DNA of 64,000 nucleotides, taken from contig OZ345352.1 of NCBI GenBank assembly GCA_977006965.1, positions 2,542,001 through 2,606,000 of the forward strand. The letters run 5' to 3'. The stretch comes from Phymatolithon calcareum. Taxonomy: Eukaryota; Rhodophyta; Florideophyceae; Hapalidiales. How positions within the stretch are numbered: position 1 is the first letter of the stretch; the number at the start of each line of letters is the position of its first letter. This document shows positions 30,808 to 43,185 of this stretch, piece after piece. The notes beneath the pieces were generated by a model. It saw only the letters and a list, made by a program, of their open reading frames with translations, did no database searches and was not told where the DNA came from. Made by a program: the position numbers and the translations under genes.

Positions 30808-32870
30808 GTACTGCTTCCACATGCACAGATGTACAGTACTGTACCAGTACGAGGCAGAGCGCATGCGCATAAATTCAAGAGTTACGAAATCCTAGTTATT
30901 AATGGTAGAACCTATGGATTCGGGACATGGACCAGCACATGTCCGACATCATCGCGGATTAGAAAATTTGACTCTGGCGCCTCCTGCGTCTCGTATTGGA
31001 CCAAAAATCAAACTTCTGCTCTCGATCTACAGGGCATGTAACGTCACACCTCGTTAACCGCACTTTTACGAATGATCTTGAAGAACATAGATTCGCATTA
31101 TTTCTACATGCAAAAAGCACGTTTTGATCCACATCCATGTGTGACTGACTACAGCACAGTTTGCTGCATGTGCGGTGCGCTTCCATTCATGTTCCTGACC
31201 GGGTGGCACAGTCCCACGCCCGCACTGAATGAATAGAATGGTCCGTACTCGCAAATAGAACAGCTCTCCAGCGTTCACGCCCCGTACCAATTAATAAATC
31301 ACCGCATGCTGTGCGCCTCCAGCATTTCTAATATGATACCTGTGCGCGGCAATGAAACGATTCGGAAAAGTGTACGCTGTGGATCATAACACTGGAATCT
31401 CCCTAGGGCATTCGTGCCCACAACGTTAGAAAAATCTGTTCACATCATGCGATGATCAAGATCGAGAATTCGAAAGCGGGAGACCCATCACTGTCACGTC
31501 TAGTCTTGAGTCTTGAAAAAGCAACGACACGACTTCCAGCGGACTTGTGTGATCGTCATATTACGTCTAGTAAAGGGTGCTGGCAATGATTGCCGGCACT
31601 TTTTTTCAGCCTAATTTCCTGCTCCGTGCACGAGGCAAACTTTTTTCTATCGCCATGATGACCTCTCGTGACATTTGTACTACAAGATCGTCCACTATCT
31701 AGTATAAATGTATTGCACAGCTAAAGTTGCCGCCTCCGCGGCGAGTACGGATAAGGAGGCTCCTGAATATTGTGTGCCATTTTGCTGTTAACTTTTTCTT
31801 AACCCGAATTGCGTGCGAAGAACAGTGAAAACGTGGAGATATGATAAAATGGACGCTCTAAGACATGTTTATCAGCCGGATTGGGTAGGAGAGAGGGTCC
31901 CCACAAAATCAATAAAGTTGTCGCCTTGGCCGCCCGGAATTTTCAAACTGCTGTCATTTTAAACTGTGTATCTGCAGCAAACGCGGGCTACGACGGAAGT
32001 GCTATATCCATATCGCGTTCTCGATATTTCGAGCTCTCCTGCCGCGAAAGGAGACAGGTGTTAGTAGGACTATTCTTAACTGGACGTCGTTCACAAGCAT
32101 CCCTCTATAACCACCGTGATAGTTATGATGTGCGACGTCTGGGGCGTTGTCCAGGCTGATGGAAGCTGGAGCGGCGGCAGTGCTGTGACTGTTCAAAGCT
32201 ACGTGTGAGCACTGGTGAGCGGAGCTATGATTCGTGGAAGAAATGATAATAATATGTCGGGCACGACCCTGGTTGCTGGTCTTGCTCGTGTGTTTTTCGC
32301 GCGAGAAATTGCCCAGGTTTCTGTGGGAGTATCGAAGTCAGCGCAGTGCGGGATGTGTAGGACGTAGAGCAAGTGGGATGTACTTTCTTTGGGTCTATGG
32401 GGAACCTCTCATTTTCAATCACCCTCTTTTGAAGGTGAGCGGGCGAGCAAGGTGAGAAAAATGTACACACCAAAGCTATTTGGGCATCAACATGGAATTT
32501 TGTGAGTGACTGCAGATGCTCGCATTAAATCGTCCAACGTATGGCAGGCACCGTTGTTTGTAATTCGTAGCTCTTCCAGTTTCCCGCGCCTCGTGGACTG
32601 GAAATTTCGTGCCAGATTATGAGACGCTTGCTTACTTCGGACCCCCAGAACGCCACTGCTTCCGTTGCTTTTCTGTAAGATTTCAGTGGGCAAAAACGAC
32701 GGGATAGCTTTCCAGGACAGCAAACAGAGATATCATTGTTGTAGTGCTCTCTTACTCAGGACGCCCATCGCGGGGTATGGTTCTGGTGTGTGGGCGCTAT
32801 GCGAAACCGCTAACGGCTGCATGCCGAGGCGCGTGTGCGATGGAAGCTCTGTATTGTCCCTGTCAACTGA
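30808..32870 (+). repeat. X repeat, copy 4
   Basis: Nearly identical to 16,338-18,360 and continues beyond the point where unit 1 is broken, joining R1 copy C at about 32,870. Confidence 0.7.
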
Positions 32871-33065
32871 TTGGTTTGGTCCAGTCATATTGCTGCAATT
32901 CTTAATTTTGAGAGCAGCTGGGAACGAAGGTTCGGCGGGTGTTCGGGAAGCTAGGCAATTCTTTAGAGAGTTCGGTCAGGCAACCATTACCGAACTAAGC
33001 CGTTCCACAATGTCCAGCAGGACCCTCATAGAAAGGCAAGAGCGCGCCCCATACTATTATCTTTT

Positions 33066-34165
33066 GAGGAAATTCGCTGCATGGACCGAAAAAGGTGGCA
33101 AAATTCGCTAAGTCGGCACCCCTTGCAAACACTACTACTCGTTATGATATGAGCTAGATAGCCGCTTATCTTTTCACTACTCATTCGCTACGCAAAGTAT
33201 TCCGCAGCTCGTCGCATTCGACTGCAAAGCTAACTCGCAACGCTCTCGCCCGAACCGTCTGAAGTCTTGGAGAAGAAGGAGCTCGTGCAAAGTGTAGGCG
33301 ACTACCCTGGTGCAAACTTTGACGACGTTGTCAACCTCGTAATGGCCCGCAGCATGTCTATTGGCAAGGCACATCGGCGGACAAGTTCTTCACGCCTCAC
33401 TGCTACAAGAAGAACCAGGAAAAATCCTCCGAGCGGAGAAACTGCTTGTGGAGCCGGAGGTCATCGAAAGCGACATGCTGAGGTGTGTTGTTAGCAGCGA
33501 AGGTGACACCATGCCATGCGGCAGTTAACAGCAACTACCGCGGTACATGCTCTTGCCGCACTTTGAAGAGCATCAGCGGCCATGTAGCCACGTCGTCGCT
33601 GCATTTTTGTACGCTTCTAGACGCTTGGCACAGCATCGGGTCGCGTTCGACTCGTGAAACAAGAACTAGTTTGAGGACGCATGGCTGTTGAGAACGCGGG
33701 CCAAGCAATATGAGGGCAGCATGACTTGCGTTGCAGTCACTGGTAACCAGCTAGTAAAGGATGATTTGGTGCCGTTTGACCTTGTCGCTAACCCGTACCG
33801 CAAGCGCAAGAGGCCCTACTTGCCGTCCGAAATGAGGGCCCGTCACTGCTCCTCGTGCGGAAACACCTGTCACTTCTCGCAGACATGCGCCAGGCCAAAC
33901 ATCCACAATGTTGTTGAGGCGAAGCGAAAACACATCCACAAAGCGACTCAGTCTATGATAATTGACCTCACCGCCTGCGATGACAGAGATGCTACTTGCA
34001 ATGAGGAGCAAAAGCATAGAGAGTAGCGCACGAAATAAATTATATTTTTTTGACAAGTTTATTTTTATAGAGTGCTCTGTGTATCATAACGAGTAGTAGT
34101 TTTTGCAAGGGGTGCAGATTTTGCGAATTTTGCCGCCTTTTTCGGTCCATGCAGCGAATTTCCTC
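33066..34165 (+). mobile_element. Mutator-like element (MULE), copy 1
   Basis: A 1,100-bp element with terminal inverted repeats of about 84 bp starting GAGGAAATTCGCTGCATGGA, flanked by the perfect 10-bp duplication ATTATCTTTT (33,056-33,065 and 34,166-34,175). The equivalent R1 sites near 8,690 and 22,535 have no element. Long inverted repeats, a 9-11 bp duplication and an internal SWIM zinc finger identify a MULE. Only the transposase C-terminal region is present, so it is an internally deleted, non-autonomous copy. Confidence 0.88.
33267..34026 (+). pseudogene. MULE transposase C-terminal part (SWIM plus zinc knuckle), broken
   Basis: The first block (EKKELVQSVGDYPG...FDDVVNLV) matches the equivalent block at 58,0xx. 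A frame change near 33,375 continues as KILRAEKLLVEPEVIE. The SWIM finger (CSC at about 33,551-33,559 and PCSH near 33,580) is cut by a 1-bp frame change between the cysteine pair and the Cys-His pair, and stops follow at about 33,657 and 33,668. The last 112 codons (33,688-34,026) are open and hold an intact CCHC knuckle, C-x2-C-x4-H-x4-C (CSSCGNTCHFSQTC), near residues 50-63. There is no DDE catalytic domain. Confidence 0.8.
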
Positions 34166-34889
34166 ATTATCTTTTCCATGAGCTTCACTCATAATTTTGC
34201 GAGTCACTATCCACGCTGGTCGAAATTGAGCTCACCACGCGCGTAGATATGCACTGGCGTGGAAAAAATGGAATTACTGCTAAAAATTATAAGAGGTATA
34301 CGAAAATGCCAAATTCGCGAGCTCATGGCGCTGATTCATGGGGTGTGATTGAATTCACATTTCGGTACACAGAAATCTAAGTATACCATTCACTATGTTC
34401 TTTTTTCGGACTTTTACTTTCTACGAACCTCTATTAATCCACGCCAATCTGCTAACATTTCAGTTCTTGTGGTTGTGCTGTGTTGTCGGATGCATAGGCG
34501 ACTATGACGCTTTTAAAGGAGAGAACACTAGAAAGCAAGGATAATCAGTGTCTGGTCTCCAAGTGAACCACGTACAGAGAATGAATGCTTTCCAGGTAGA
34601 CATGCGAATATACATAATAACAGAAGGGCTACAACAGCCAGGATTCGTTCGATCACGGTCTTTCTACGTTTTCCGTCTCTTCAGCTTCGCTAATATATTG
34701 AGCTTCAAGCCTGAACGAACTTTTCATTTCAGGACGAATTTTCAGGAACTACTATCTAAAGGCTGGTCATTGTGGGTCGGATGCCTTGCAGAGAGATTTC
34801 TGGGCAGTACTGGTTCTCCAACACGACGACATGCCGTAAATATATTATAGTAGGTCAATTTTGTACAGTGCCCAACAAGCGCGATGTTA

Positions 34890-35112
34890 AGAAGAAGAAG
34901 AAAGTAGATGTTTATTTAAAAGTTATCAACGCATCGGCTGACGCTTGGGGAAAATTTTTCGAGTGCCAAAAATTTTGGCTTGATTGCGTCCTAGGAATGG
35001 CTTCGTAGTGGGTGTTCCACAGTTCAGTGGTCTACAAAAACCCACCTCTGGTCCCCTGAGGAGTCTCGAGGGGGAAAATAGTCCACGTTCCTGGTTCACG
35101 CGGGGAAGCGGG
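34890..35112 (-). mobile_element. retroposon 3-prime end, second family, long copy
   Basis: About 222 bp inserted in R1 copy C between CGATGTTAAG and GGATGTGAGG, an imperfect duplication of the host sequence seen uninterrupted at about 9,184. In sense (minus) it ends with PSVSRCVDNF, stop, then TTAAATAAAC and a CTTCTTCTTCTT tail. It is shared with 7,173-7,281. Confidence 0.6.
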
Positions 35113-35906
35113 ATGTGAGGTGTCCACTATGCTTCCACGTATGTCTAGGATGAAATAAAGTTTTCACAGACTACATTTCGTCTCACGTTATTGGATGAGA
35201 ACGTCTATAACATTTTTCAACAATGAGATACGAAGGCAAAAATGTTATACAGCTTCGACCTCACTGTCGTAAAAGACATATCTGTGTCTTGCGCGAGCTG
35301 CCATGTGTACGATCACACGACTAGACTGTTTCGAGGTGGTAGTCGTGCGGTAATGTTGGTGCAGAAGGAGGCCTGTTGGAGTGTCAGCGGACAGGGAGAA
35401 GACCTTAGCCGAGCCCAATTAATCAGAGGGGAGAGTATTGATCGCAGTGCGTTTTATCAAAAGGCAAAATAGATGGTTTGCATGTACACGGAAATATAAA
35501 TACACAAGAGCTTGCCCGCCACTGGGCCCGGCGAGTTTGAGCTCATGTCAGCACTCAACCTTAACGAATGTCATGCGGCTGTGATTGACAGAGGACTTTC
35601 TTGGGAATACAAATGAATCACGCCTCATCTACCGTCTAATCAGTCGCGTTGGTCGTCTCATATTTCGTGGACGGCTTGGTTGACGGCGTCAACAGGGAGA
35701 CAGGTTGTGAGAGCCATTTGAGCTACTATTATTCTATTGGCCTCTCGATATTCGCGAACTTTTGAAATATAGAGAAAAAGCCTCCAAAGTTGTACAAAAT
35801 TTTCGATGTCACGTGAGCGTAACGCCTTGAATAAAATTACTTCCCCGCGTCCCAGCGCTGAAGGTCAACGCGGCCTTTCGAATATTTTCGTACCCCCGCT
35901 GTGTAC

Positions 35907-36331
35907 TAGGAATGAGTATCACGTAAATTCTAGTAATATTCCAGGAAGAACGTGATAATATATCAATCGGAAATCTTCCGGAGCTGATATGCCAAACTCA
36001 GGCGATAATATCAATGATGTATTCTGGTGGATCATACCATATAATATCATAACTGAACTGTGTTGTCTATTGGAAAGGCTGCTCCTATGACGTCATAGAA
36101 CCAGAACGTATTTTGCCTGGCACCGAAAATATTTCGAAATGTTTGTCTTTTGTTTTAAAAAAAGGCGAACATTTTGAAATATTTTTGGCAGTTTGTCAAA
36201 TTCACACATTTTTGCTATGATTCGATGTCTCGTGATACAGTATATTTGAAAAAAGCTTGATATGATATATCACAGGAAAAATTACATGATATAGTTGATA
36301 TATTTTAATATAATATCGATGCTCATTCCTA
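35907..36331. mobile_element. AT-rich MITE-like element
   Basis: Short terminal inverted repeats TAGGAATGAGTATC (35,907-35,920) and GATGCTCATTCCTA (36,318-36,331). The content is AT-rich with many ATATC repeats. It lies in a block absent from R1 copies A and B. The target duplication is not clear. Confidence 0.5.
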
Positions 36332-37369
36332 CTGTATACATATGCGCACGGCAATTGTGTCCCGAATAATTGAATTCTCAAGAAGGTCCCTCTGGCAGCA
36401 TGCCGTGCTATCAAACGGAAAAGTTAAAAACTGAATTTCCATAATTTTGGTCTAAGCGTACGTCCGCTCGCTTATTTGATCACTCCGTTCGAATCGTTTT
36501 CGGACGATATCTCTCGTTCTGATTACGAAGCCATACAGAATCATACAGTATCGAGAATTTACTCAAATTTTGGGCATCCGTGAAAGCAGACACTTTTGTG
36601 CAGATCTAAGATTGATTAGATTTGCACAAAAGTTTCTGATTTAAAATTATTCATATAGATGAAAAGCAAATGCTTCTCATCAAGTTCTATTCTTCTGTAT
36701 TATATCATACAAAACCACTTTTTATAATAATGTGCTTTTCTATTTCTTCGTCTTCATCCCTTTCCCTTTATCATAACAATCACGTACTGATCTTCAGTTT
36801 GTGCGGAGGTCTATCGGAAACCGCTCCCATTTACATCTGATCTTCAACGGAGAGTCGAGCACCGCCGTGCAGCCGCGCTGTTCATTTCGATAACCCAGTA
36901 GGAAGAGAAAGGAACTGCTTTTACCTCTGCACACTGAACGCTCGCGACTTCAACTGTACTAGTCGAAGTCACGCTGCGATATCGACTAACAAGAAGGCTC
37001 GACACTACCCAAGTCCTTGCTCATGACTGAAATCACCTTTGTTGCGATGACGAGTTTTACCGAGGAGTGACAAGTGCAACGCGCTGGTTTATTTACTTTA
37101 ATCTAATACAGCATGCCGCACAACTATCCGCATGTATGCAATGAGCCGGCATACGGAACGGCGCCTACAGAAGTCTTCCTTCTCGTACACCAGTTTTCAT
37201 GTTTGTCCCTCCACGCCGAATATCGGCAAATCGGAAGCACTTTAACGCTCCATGCCTAATACCACGGTTACCAATTCGTGCGTTCAGGTGCAAATCCCGA
37301 GCCTGCGCTCGCGGCGCCTATCCAAGAGGCGAAGATGGGCGAACACCGTATACAGCGGAAGCAGCACAA

Positions 37370-37738
37370 CTACGTTGCGTCTCCGCCGCTAGCGCCGTCA
37401 TGTTGGACGTCATTGTAGGCACCGGCATTCTGCCCGGCGGAGTCTGCCGGAGTAGTTCTCGAGGCGTCGTTTAGGTTGCCATGATGCGGACCGCCCTGTT
37501 CTCCGGCTGGGCCACCCAAAGCAGTCCCCTCGTTGGTATTAGTCCTGGCGTCACGGTAATAGATCTCAGAGCCACGTTTTAGCAAAGGCCCCGGATTCCG
37601 TGCGTCCGGGAGATTGAGCGAAGGCATTGGCACAGCAGCGTTGTTAGGGAGTAAGCGCAGAAGGCGAGGTGGCGCGCGCGAACCGCGCGGTGGCCAGGTG
37701 GGTTTCAATGGTGGAGCTATGGGAGGGGTGTCGGCCAT
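37370..37738 (-). CDS. MADPF-family proline-rich protein, diverged intact copy (122 aa)
   Basis: Starts MADTPPIAPPLKP at 37,738 (the frame is open further upstream, but this ATG aligns with the family start). It keeps the proline-rich first third, the acidic EGTALGGPAGEQGGPHHGN segment and a C-terminus VQHDGASGGDAT ending in TAG. It is the most diverged full-length copy of the R1 type, with many substitutions and length changes but no stop, which argues that the frame was constrained. An AATTTAAG box is about 135 bp upstream. Confidence 0.6.
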   Translation of the reverse strand: MADTPPIAPPLKPTWPPRGSRAPPRLLRLLPNNAAVPMPSLNLPDARNPGPLLKRGSEIYYRDARTNTNEGTALGGPAGEQGGPHHGNLNDASRTTPADSAGQNAGAYNDVQHDGASGGDAT

Positions 37739-37869
37739 GGCGCTGGTGGAGAGTCTTGCGCACGGGCTTGTCTTCGTGTTCAGAATGGTTTGAAGTTTGA
37801 CAAAGTTTGTCGCTTGCCTTGTGCAGGGTGGTGGTGAGTGCAGATTTTCAGGAGAATGACTGCGCTGCC

Positions 37870-37878
37870 AATTTAAGA
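37870..37878 (-). promoter_or_regulatory. TATA-like box of MADPF copy C
   Basis: Plus-strand AATTTAAG, equivalent in place to the box of the other family copies. Confidence 0.4.
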
Positions 37879-40102
37879 CGAAGAATTCAATGCACAATTA
37901 CTCTCCCCTGGTGTCACACACGTGACCGATGGGTTTTGGTCCATCGACGCTGTGTGTAAGTGCCTAGTGAAGCTGTGTAGTTTATCGCGGTTGTACGGGA
38001 GGTTTCATCATGGAACACTGGAATTTGTTAGAGTAGAAGTGGCTTCTAAATACATTCACTATTCCTCTATTAGATGAATGGCGCTGTCACGATCGCGGTT
38101 CGACGGTGTGGTATGTACAACAGAAGCATTATCTTCACTTCGGAAATTTAGCGAAAACTCTGTGGCAGTGTAGAGAGTGGTGTTAGAGTGCACTATTTCG
38201 TTGTCCACTCTTCCGACGCTCGCCGATATGTAATTAACGTATTGAAAGCTTTAATGTCCTGTTGGTCGGAATACAGTCACGTCGCCTTTGGTCACGCCCT
38301 GTCATGTGCCTCTGCGCGGAGCACTTTGCGACGCCAATGACAGCATTCCACTGAAAGTAACTGTCCCTAAATCTCGCACAATGCCCTAATTGTCCAGACA
38401 GCCGTTTTCAAACAAAAATTTATCAAAATACTGTATACGAATTTAGTTGCCGAGCGTTTGGGAAATCGACCTTTGCCGCCACGTTGTTTGTAATATGCTT
38501 TATAAATTTTAATTGAAATTCTTCACTCGCCGTCCTAGCAAGTGAATCCCAACCGAAACCATCGAACTGGCGCCGGTTTAGGAAGCAGCATCAAGGAGAG
38601 GCGCGCTGCGGCGCGCCTACGAACCCAACTCCGTCGCACTCGCGGCCGTCAGAGAGAATTTACTTCATCATCGTATGAATTTTAGTTAATTTTATGAACG
38701 CGGTGTGTCCGACTTTACAAGGCCGAATCTCGATTTTCGTTGCTCGGGCAGCCTTCATTGGTCTCGACGCCCTTGTGCATGCAAAAACGATTATTCCGCT
38801 TCCAACAACATGCGCTTCATTTTGCTTGGCTGAAAAAAAGCATATTTTTCAATTAGTTTTGTGAATAATGTCCGATATTTAGGGGACTCCTTCGTTTACT
38901 CGTACCACTCCCCTGCTCGTACCTACACGCAATCCAAAAATGCAAAATTGCGCCAACCATTACAGAACATACTTTCTTGTGATGATCACACGCAGGCCAA
39001 TGTAGTCGCTCGCCGTTGGATGTTCCCATCGCCTTTGCTTCTTACATCTTCAGCGAATGTATCCCGTACGCCGTATCATATGAGTGGTACTGTAGACACT
39101 GTGCAAGCGCATATTACAGGGCTCTCTTTAGATTTCCTGCGGAGCACGCAAGCTCACACAAGTACAACTTCTCTGTTGCTTTCAGTGCGTTAAAGTACAA
39201 CCCTCTGTTTTGCTCTTTATCCGCTGCTGACGTCACCATCGTGATTCACGCAATATAATAACCTAATTAAGCACGACTCACTCATCGCGAATTCAAAGAT
39301 TCGCTTGGAATCATAACGGTATGCGGCGACAGAACATTATTGAGAACAAGTCAACCGGCCTACTTTTTATGCCCTCTGCTCCAAGCTGCATATGCATGTT
39401 TTCTGCTTCAGGAAGGCAGTGAGGAGCCTTGTGTCGTTTAGTTGTGAACCAGGATTCTGTGCTACAGGCCGGACTACAGCAACAGCCTTTTCCGTGAAAT
39501 TACAGCATTGGAACCAAACATGCCTTGTAGAGAAGTTCTGGTCGTTGCCGATCTGAAACGAACAAAACCTCATCCTGGTGCTGTCCCAATTAACGACTGA
39601 GCGCTTTTTTGAAACGCCCGTGACAGACTTCCACTCCAGTAGGTGCATATGTACATCACGCATGTTCATCGTTGCTGCGGTCCGTCCATATAGCCTTGAT
39701 ACACAACTGTGGACACTGGGATTGGCGGGGTCATCGGCTGCTCAAAGTTGCTAGATGACAGCAATTGAATCCAATTGTTCGAATAAATTTTAGATGAGTG
39801 TGGCAAATCGATTAAGGAGTCTCGTTGTCTCAGCGGAGAAAGATATGCCGCGTCATTGGTCGGTAGTGCAGTAGGACGCAAGGGTGAATCCCTTGGTCAG
39901 AGAGAGGGTCGATGTTCAGGCGATTGACATTGATGTATCGGTGCATGATGCATCAATCGGAAAGGGCGACTGGCGTGAGCTCAAGTCTTGAGCCTCTTCG
40001 GTGAGTCACACCTATGTCCATATCTTCTAGAAAAATTACTACTGTATACTGTACAGTGTAATTGTTCATTTTTATTGAGGTGCCCGGTGCCCCCTTGAAG
40101 GA

Positions 40103-40236
40103 TCCTAACGAGCAGGTATGATACAGGCAGCTAGAAACCTCTAGAAAATGGAAGGTTGCCAACTTACTCGAGTAAGTTGGCAACCTTCCATTTTCTAGAG
40201 GTTTCTAGCTGCCTGTATCATACCTGCTCGTTAGGA
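40103..40236. repeat. perfect 134-bp palindrome without spacer
   Basis: The arms of 67 bp are exact reverse complements meeting at CTCGAG (centre 40,169/40,170). One arm also appears as the start of frames on both strands. Related R1 copies have no such palindrome at this place. Confidence 0.95.
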
Positions 40237-41169
40237 CCATCTCTTCAGTACTTGTTCGGCTCCTGTACTGTACAGTATTGCAGCTTGTGCATGCATTCAG
40301 TTGCTCCAAGACGGTGCACGCGAAGTACTCAAACGAGCGCAAGACTATGAACGCCATTCTCTTTCATTTCCTAGGTGTTGCGGCTCCTCATAGGTATGCA
40401 TTCCATGGCTCGACCAATAGTACGTGTCGCTTGGACGGCCAATTCCATTGAGTCTGGCAGCCCTGAATTTTCCATAAAAGACAGTCTAGAACATCATACA
40501 GTACAGTACTAGGCTTTCGTCTGTAAACGTCAGTTTCATGAAACTGTCGTTTACCTTGCTCCAATCATCGGCGGTCTGTTTTAATTTAGATTTTAATGTT
40601 CTCCATCCATAATTAGATTTCGTTGCGATGTGGATTCAGACGGAGAAAATAATATTTTCTCTGTCTGCATCAACCCAGGTTTCCTCTGCTCGAATTCCAC
40701 CCTGACGTGACAAACTGATGAATAGGAAGTGCATGTCTTTCAACCGACATTTGCAACTGTTGGCTCCTCCACTTCGAACTTTTGTTTGGCATGAATCTTT
40801 CCATGCTTGAGTACCGATGTGATGGCTGTGAATATAATCAATACTGTATGTCACAGTGCAAGCGCGGACTGCAGGACAGCGCTCGAGCTCTCGTTGAGAG
40901 GACGCACAGTATATTTCCATGGCTGGATTACACGCAACAATGATGTAACATTGTGCGTGCTTTCAGAGCACTGTGGTTGGAATTTTGTCACACCAACGTC
41001 AATTTTCCTCGAAATAACAGAATTAGATGTTTTCGAACTGAGCTTTTCGTCGACTTCGGATAGATACATGCCCATACCCATTAACACTGGATCTGGGAGG
41101 TGTGAAGAGTGGCTGTGCTTCCTTGACGGCAATACCTACAGTATGCAGCCTTCCACATTTCAATCTTCA

Positions 41170-41870
41170 AGCACACCACTGTAAGCCGAGTTCACTTAAG
41201 ATGCAACTTGGATGCAACAGCTGTGACTAGCAAAGGCTCTTCGAAATTTAACCCGGCGTAAATTTCGCGCACTCCTCCATGCTCCAGCCAAAATATGCCA
41301 TGTATCATAACCCTCGTCACTTCCCCATCTTTCCTTCTCAACGCGAGCAATGTCAAACGGAAAACCAAACAAGGGCCGTGGCCAGGTAAAAGAGGCACCA
41401 CGAAGCCTGCACACCGATTGAAGGAGCGGCAAACGACGGGGCTCAAAACTGGTCAATGTGCCAGTTCACAGGCTAGATCGATCCCCTTGTGCCTCTCGTG
41501 ATTTTACAGTCGTATGACGCGAATTCACAGTGTCTGCAATAGCTCGCGCCACCGAAGGTTGCTCGAGACTGCTTTGTGCTAATTATAACGTTGGTTCACC
41601 GCTTGTCTCAAGCTGCGGGCGAGAGCGTGAGTCGAAATGTGACCAAGGCGAGAGACAAACGTCCAATCGTTTTGTTCATTTTTCCAAGAACTGACGTAAA
41701 TCCATGTCAATGTGGCGTTCTTTTAATCGCGATGAACTCTCTCTTGTATACGTCTCAGCGGTTACGGTTTACCTGCCACATGCTTGCAGAACGGCAGCAA
41801 TCGATATTGGTCGTGCCAGTGTCGCAAGCTCGCTCAACGTCAGCAACGGTGCAGAGGCAACGTTAGTACG
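41170..41870. other. repeat-like sequence without gene
   Basis: The part at 41,190-41,330 is distantly like 52,020-52,170. The rest has only short frames and no recognised feature. Confidence 0.35.
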
Positions 41871-42212
41871 GAATCACGCTTTGATGCCGCCCCATCCACC
41901 GCGGTACCTAGGGTTTCGTATCGGTCTACGTTGGCATCCCATCGCACTTGTTCGCATGTCAACATTGCACACGCCTTCCTGCCTTGCAGTTACATACCGA
42001 AAAGCACCGCGTTCCACCCGGGACCGCCCGGCCCTGCACCACGGCCGGTGCCACCGTGATAGATGTGATGTATCTCGAACGCCGCAGCATCGGGGGCTCA
42101 GGTGAGGAGCTGGGCGGAAAGGCTGGCACAATCAAGGCCTGAGAATGAACGTTTAGAAGGAAGGGCTTGCTGTGATGAGGCTCCAAGAGGGTAAATAACG
42201 GGATCGGGCATG
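41870..42212 (-). pseudogene. possible highly diverged MADPF-family relic
   Basis: On the minus strand an ATG near 42,212 starts MPDPVIYP. An interrupted frame contains FEIHHIYHGG, which recalls EIHHVDEG of the family copy at 10,8xx, and the DNA around 42,055-42,090 (GATAGATGTGATG) aligns with the corresponding family positions. A stop interrupts it. The call is weak. Confidence 0.3.
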
Positions 42213-42999
42213 TGAGTCTTTCTCTTGGTTATCGGTTTTCTATGTTGGCGAAAGGTTGTGCATCAGGGAATGATGCGTCTAAGGCACATCTGCAGTACCG
42301 TGTGGATTTTGGCATGAGGCTTCGACGGTAAGCCGGAAAAGGTCCATGGTACTTGTGATTTTGAAGACCGCCTTTGCAATGCGAAGGCACCGTATATGAG
42401 TATTGGATTAATCCGCATGGGCGAGGAGAGGGTGGTATCGCGATAATAATCTGGTTTTTGCAAGAGATATGTAAGGCTGGCTGATATTTTCCGGATTCGG
42501 CAAGTCGCTTGTCAAGCAGTGTGCACGTTAATTCGATCCCCCTATTGAGGTTAACAGCGTTTTGACGGCATATTTTTTTTCAGTTGGATCCTATTGCGAG
42601 CGAGAATTAGGGCGGCATAAGCGGTTAGGCTCGTTATGTCGCCAAGGCTTGACGAATTACAGCAGCGAATGGGGGACCAGGCGGCGTTCAACCTTTCCAG
42701 GAACGTATTCAAGCCAGTTCAATTGTCGGTATTTGGCTCGTAGTATATCTTGAATCGCGGGGGTTCTATCCTCCTGAGTGATTGGTCTTTAAGACGTTGC
42801 CGCATTCGACCAGCTGTGCAGCTTCCTCGCTTGTACGATTCCCGGCTATCGGAGAGTTGATACTCCGCTGATGAGCCAGGAAGACGGGGGCGCAGACCTG
42901 CTGATAGTTTCATCAGTCGGTGTTCATAGTGGACAGCGTATCGGACGGAAACGACGAAGTGTAAGATTACTTCCCTTTGTCCTCTGCTGTAGAGTTGCA
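42213..42999. other. no recognised feature
   Basis: Only short overlapping frames on both strands; the frame 42,719-43,141 (minus) has no family resemblance and no second copy to test it. Confidence 0.35.
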
Positions 43000-43185
43000 T
43001 GTGCGTGTGAAATGCTTTGCAAATACATCTCGTTCCAGCGGTCAGACCACCTTGCAAATTTGTGTCTTTCCTGTGAAACCCAATTGCTCGAAACAAGAGA
43101 AAGATCCCGGTCATGGAGGTGGCCCAAAAGATGAGACACACACCTTGATAAAGAATTCAAATTAAAAGCTCTGCTTCTGGCGTCC

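Larger units (their letters stand above)
23370..32829 (+). repeat. segmental duplication, unit 2
   Basis: Partner of 9,560-18,360. It is longer than unit 1 chiefly because of the 755-bp insertion at 26,506-27,260; smaller indels include G-run length at about 12,889 versus 27,366. Confidence 0.85.
32870..41170 (+). repeat. R1 long repeat, copy C (interrupted)
   Basis: Diverged R1 copy. Insertions relative to A/B are a MULE (33,066-34,165), a retroposon (34,890-35,112), an AT-rich block with a MITE (about 35,590-36,480) and a 134-bp palindrome (40,103-40,236). The plus frame at 32,930-33,065 (VREARQFFREFGQATIT...ERQERAP) is the best-preserved part of a peptide also traceable at 8,590 and 22,440. 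It has no known family. Confidence 0.7.

Noticed and set aside
32665-33111. A 148-codon plus frame as a gene
   Set aside because: It runs through the X/R1 junction and into the MULE end (33,066 onward), so it is a chance fusion of three repeats.
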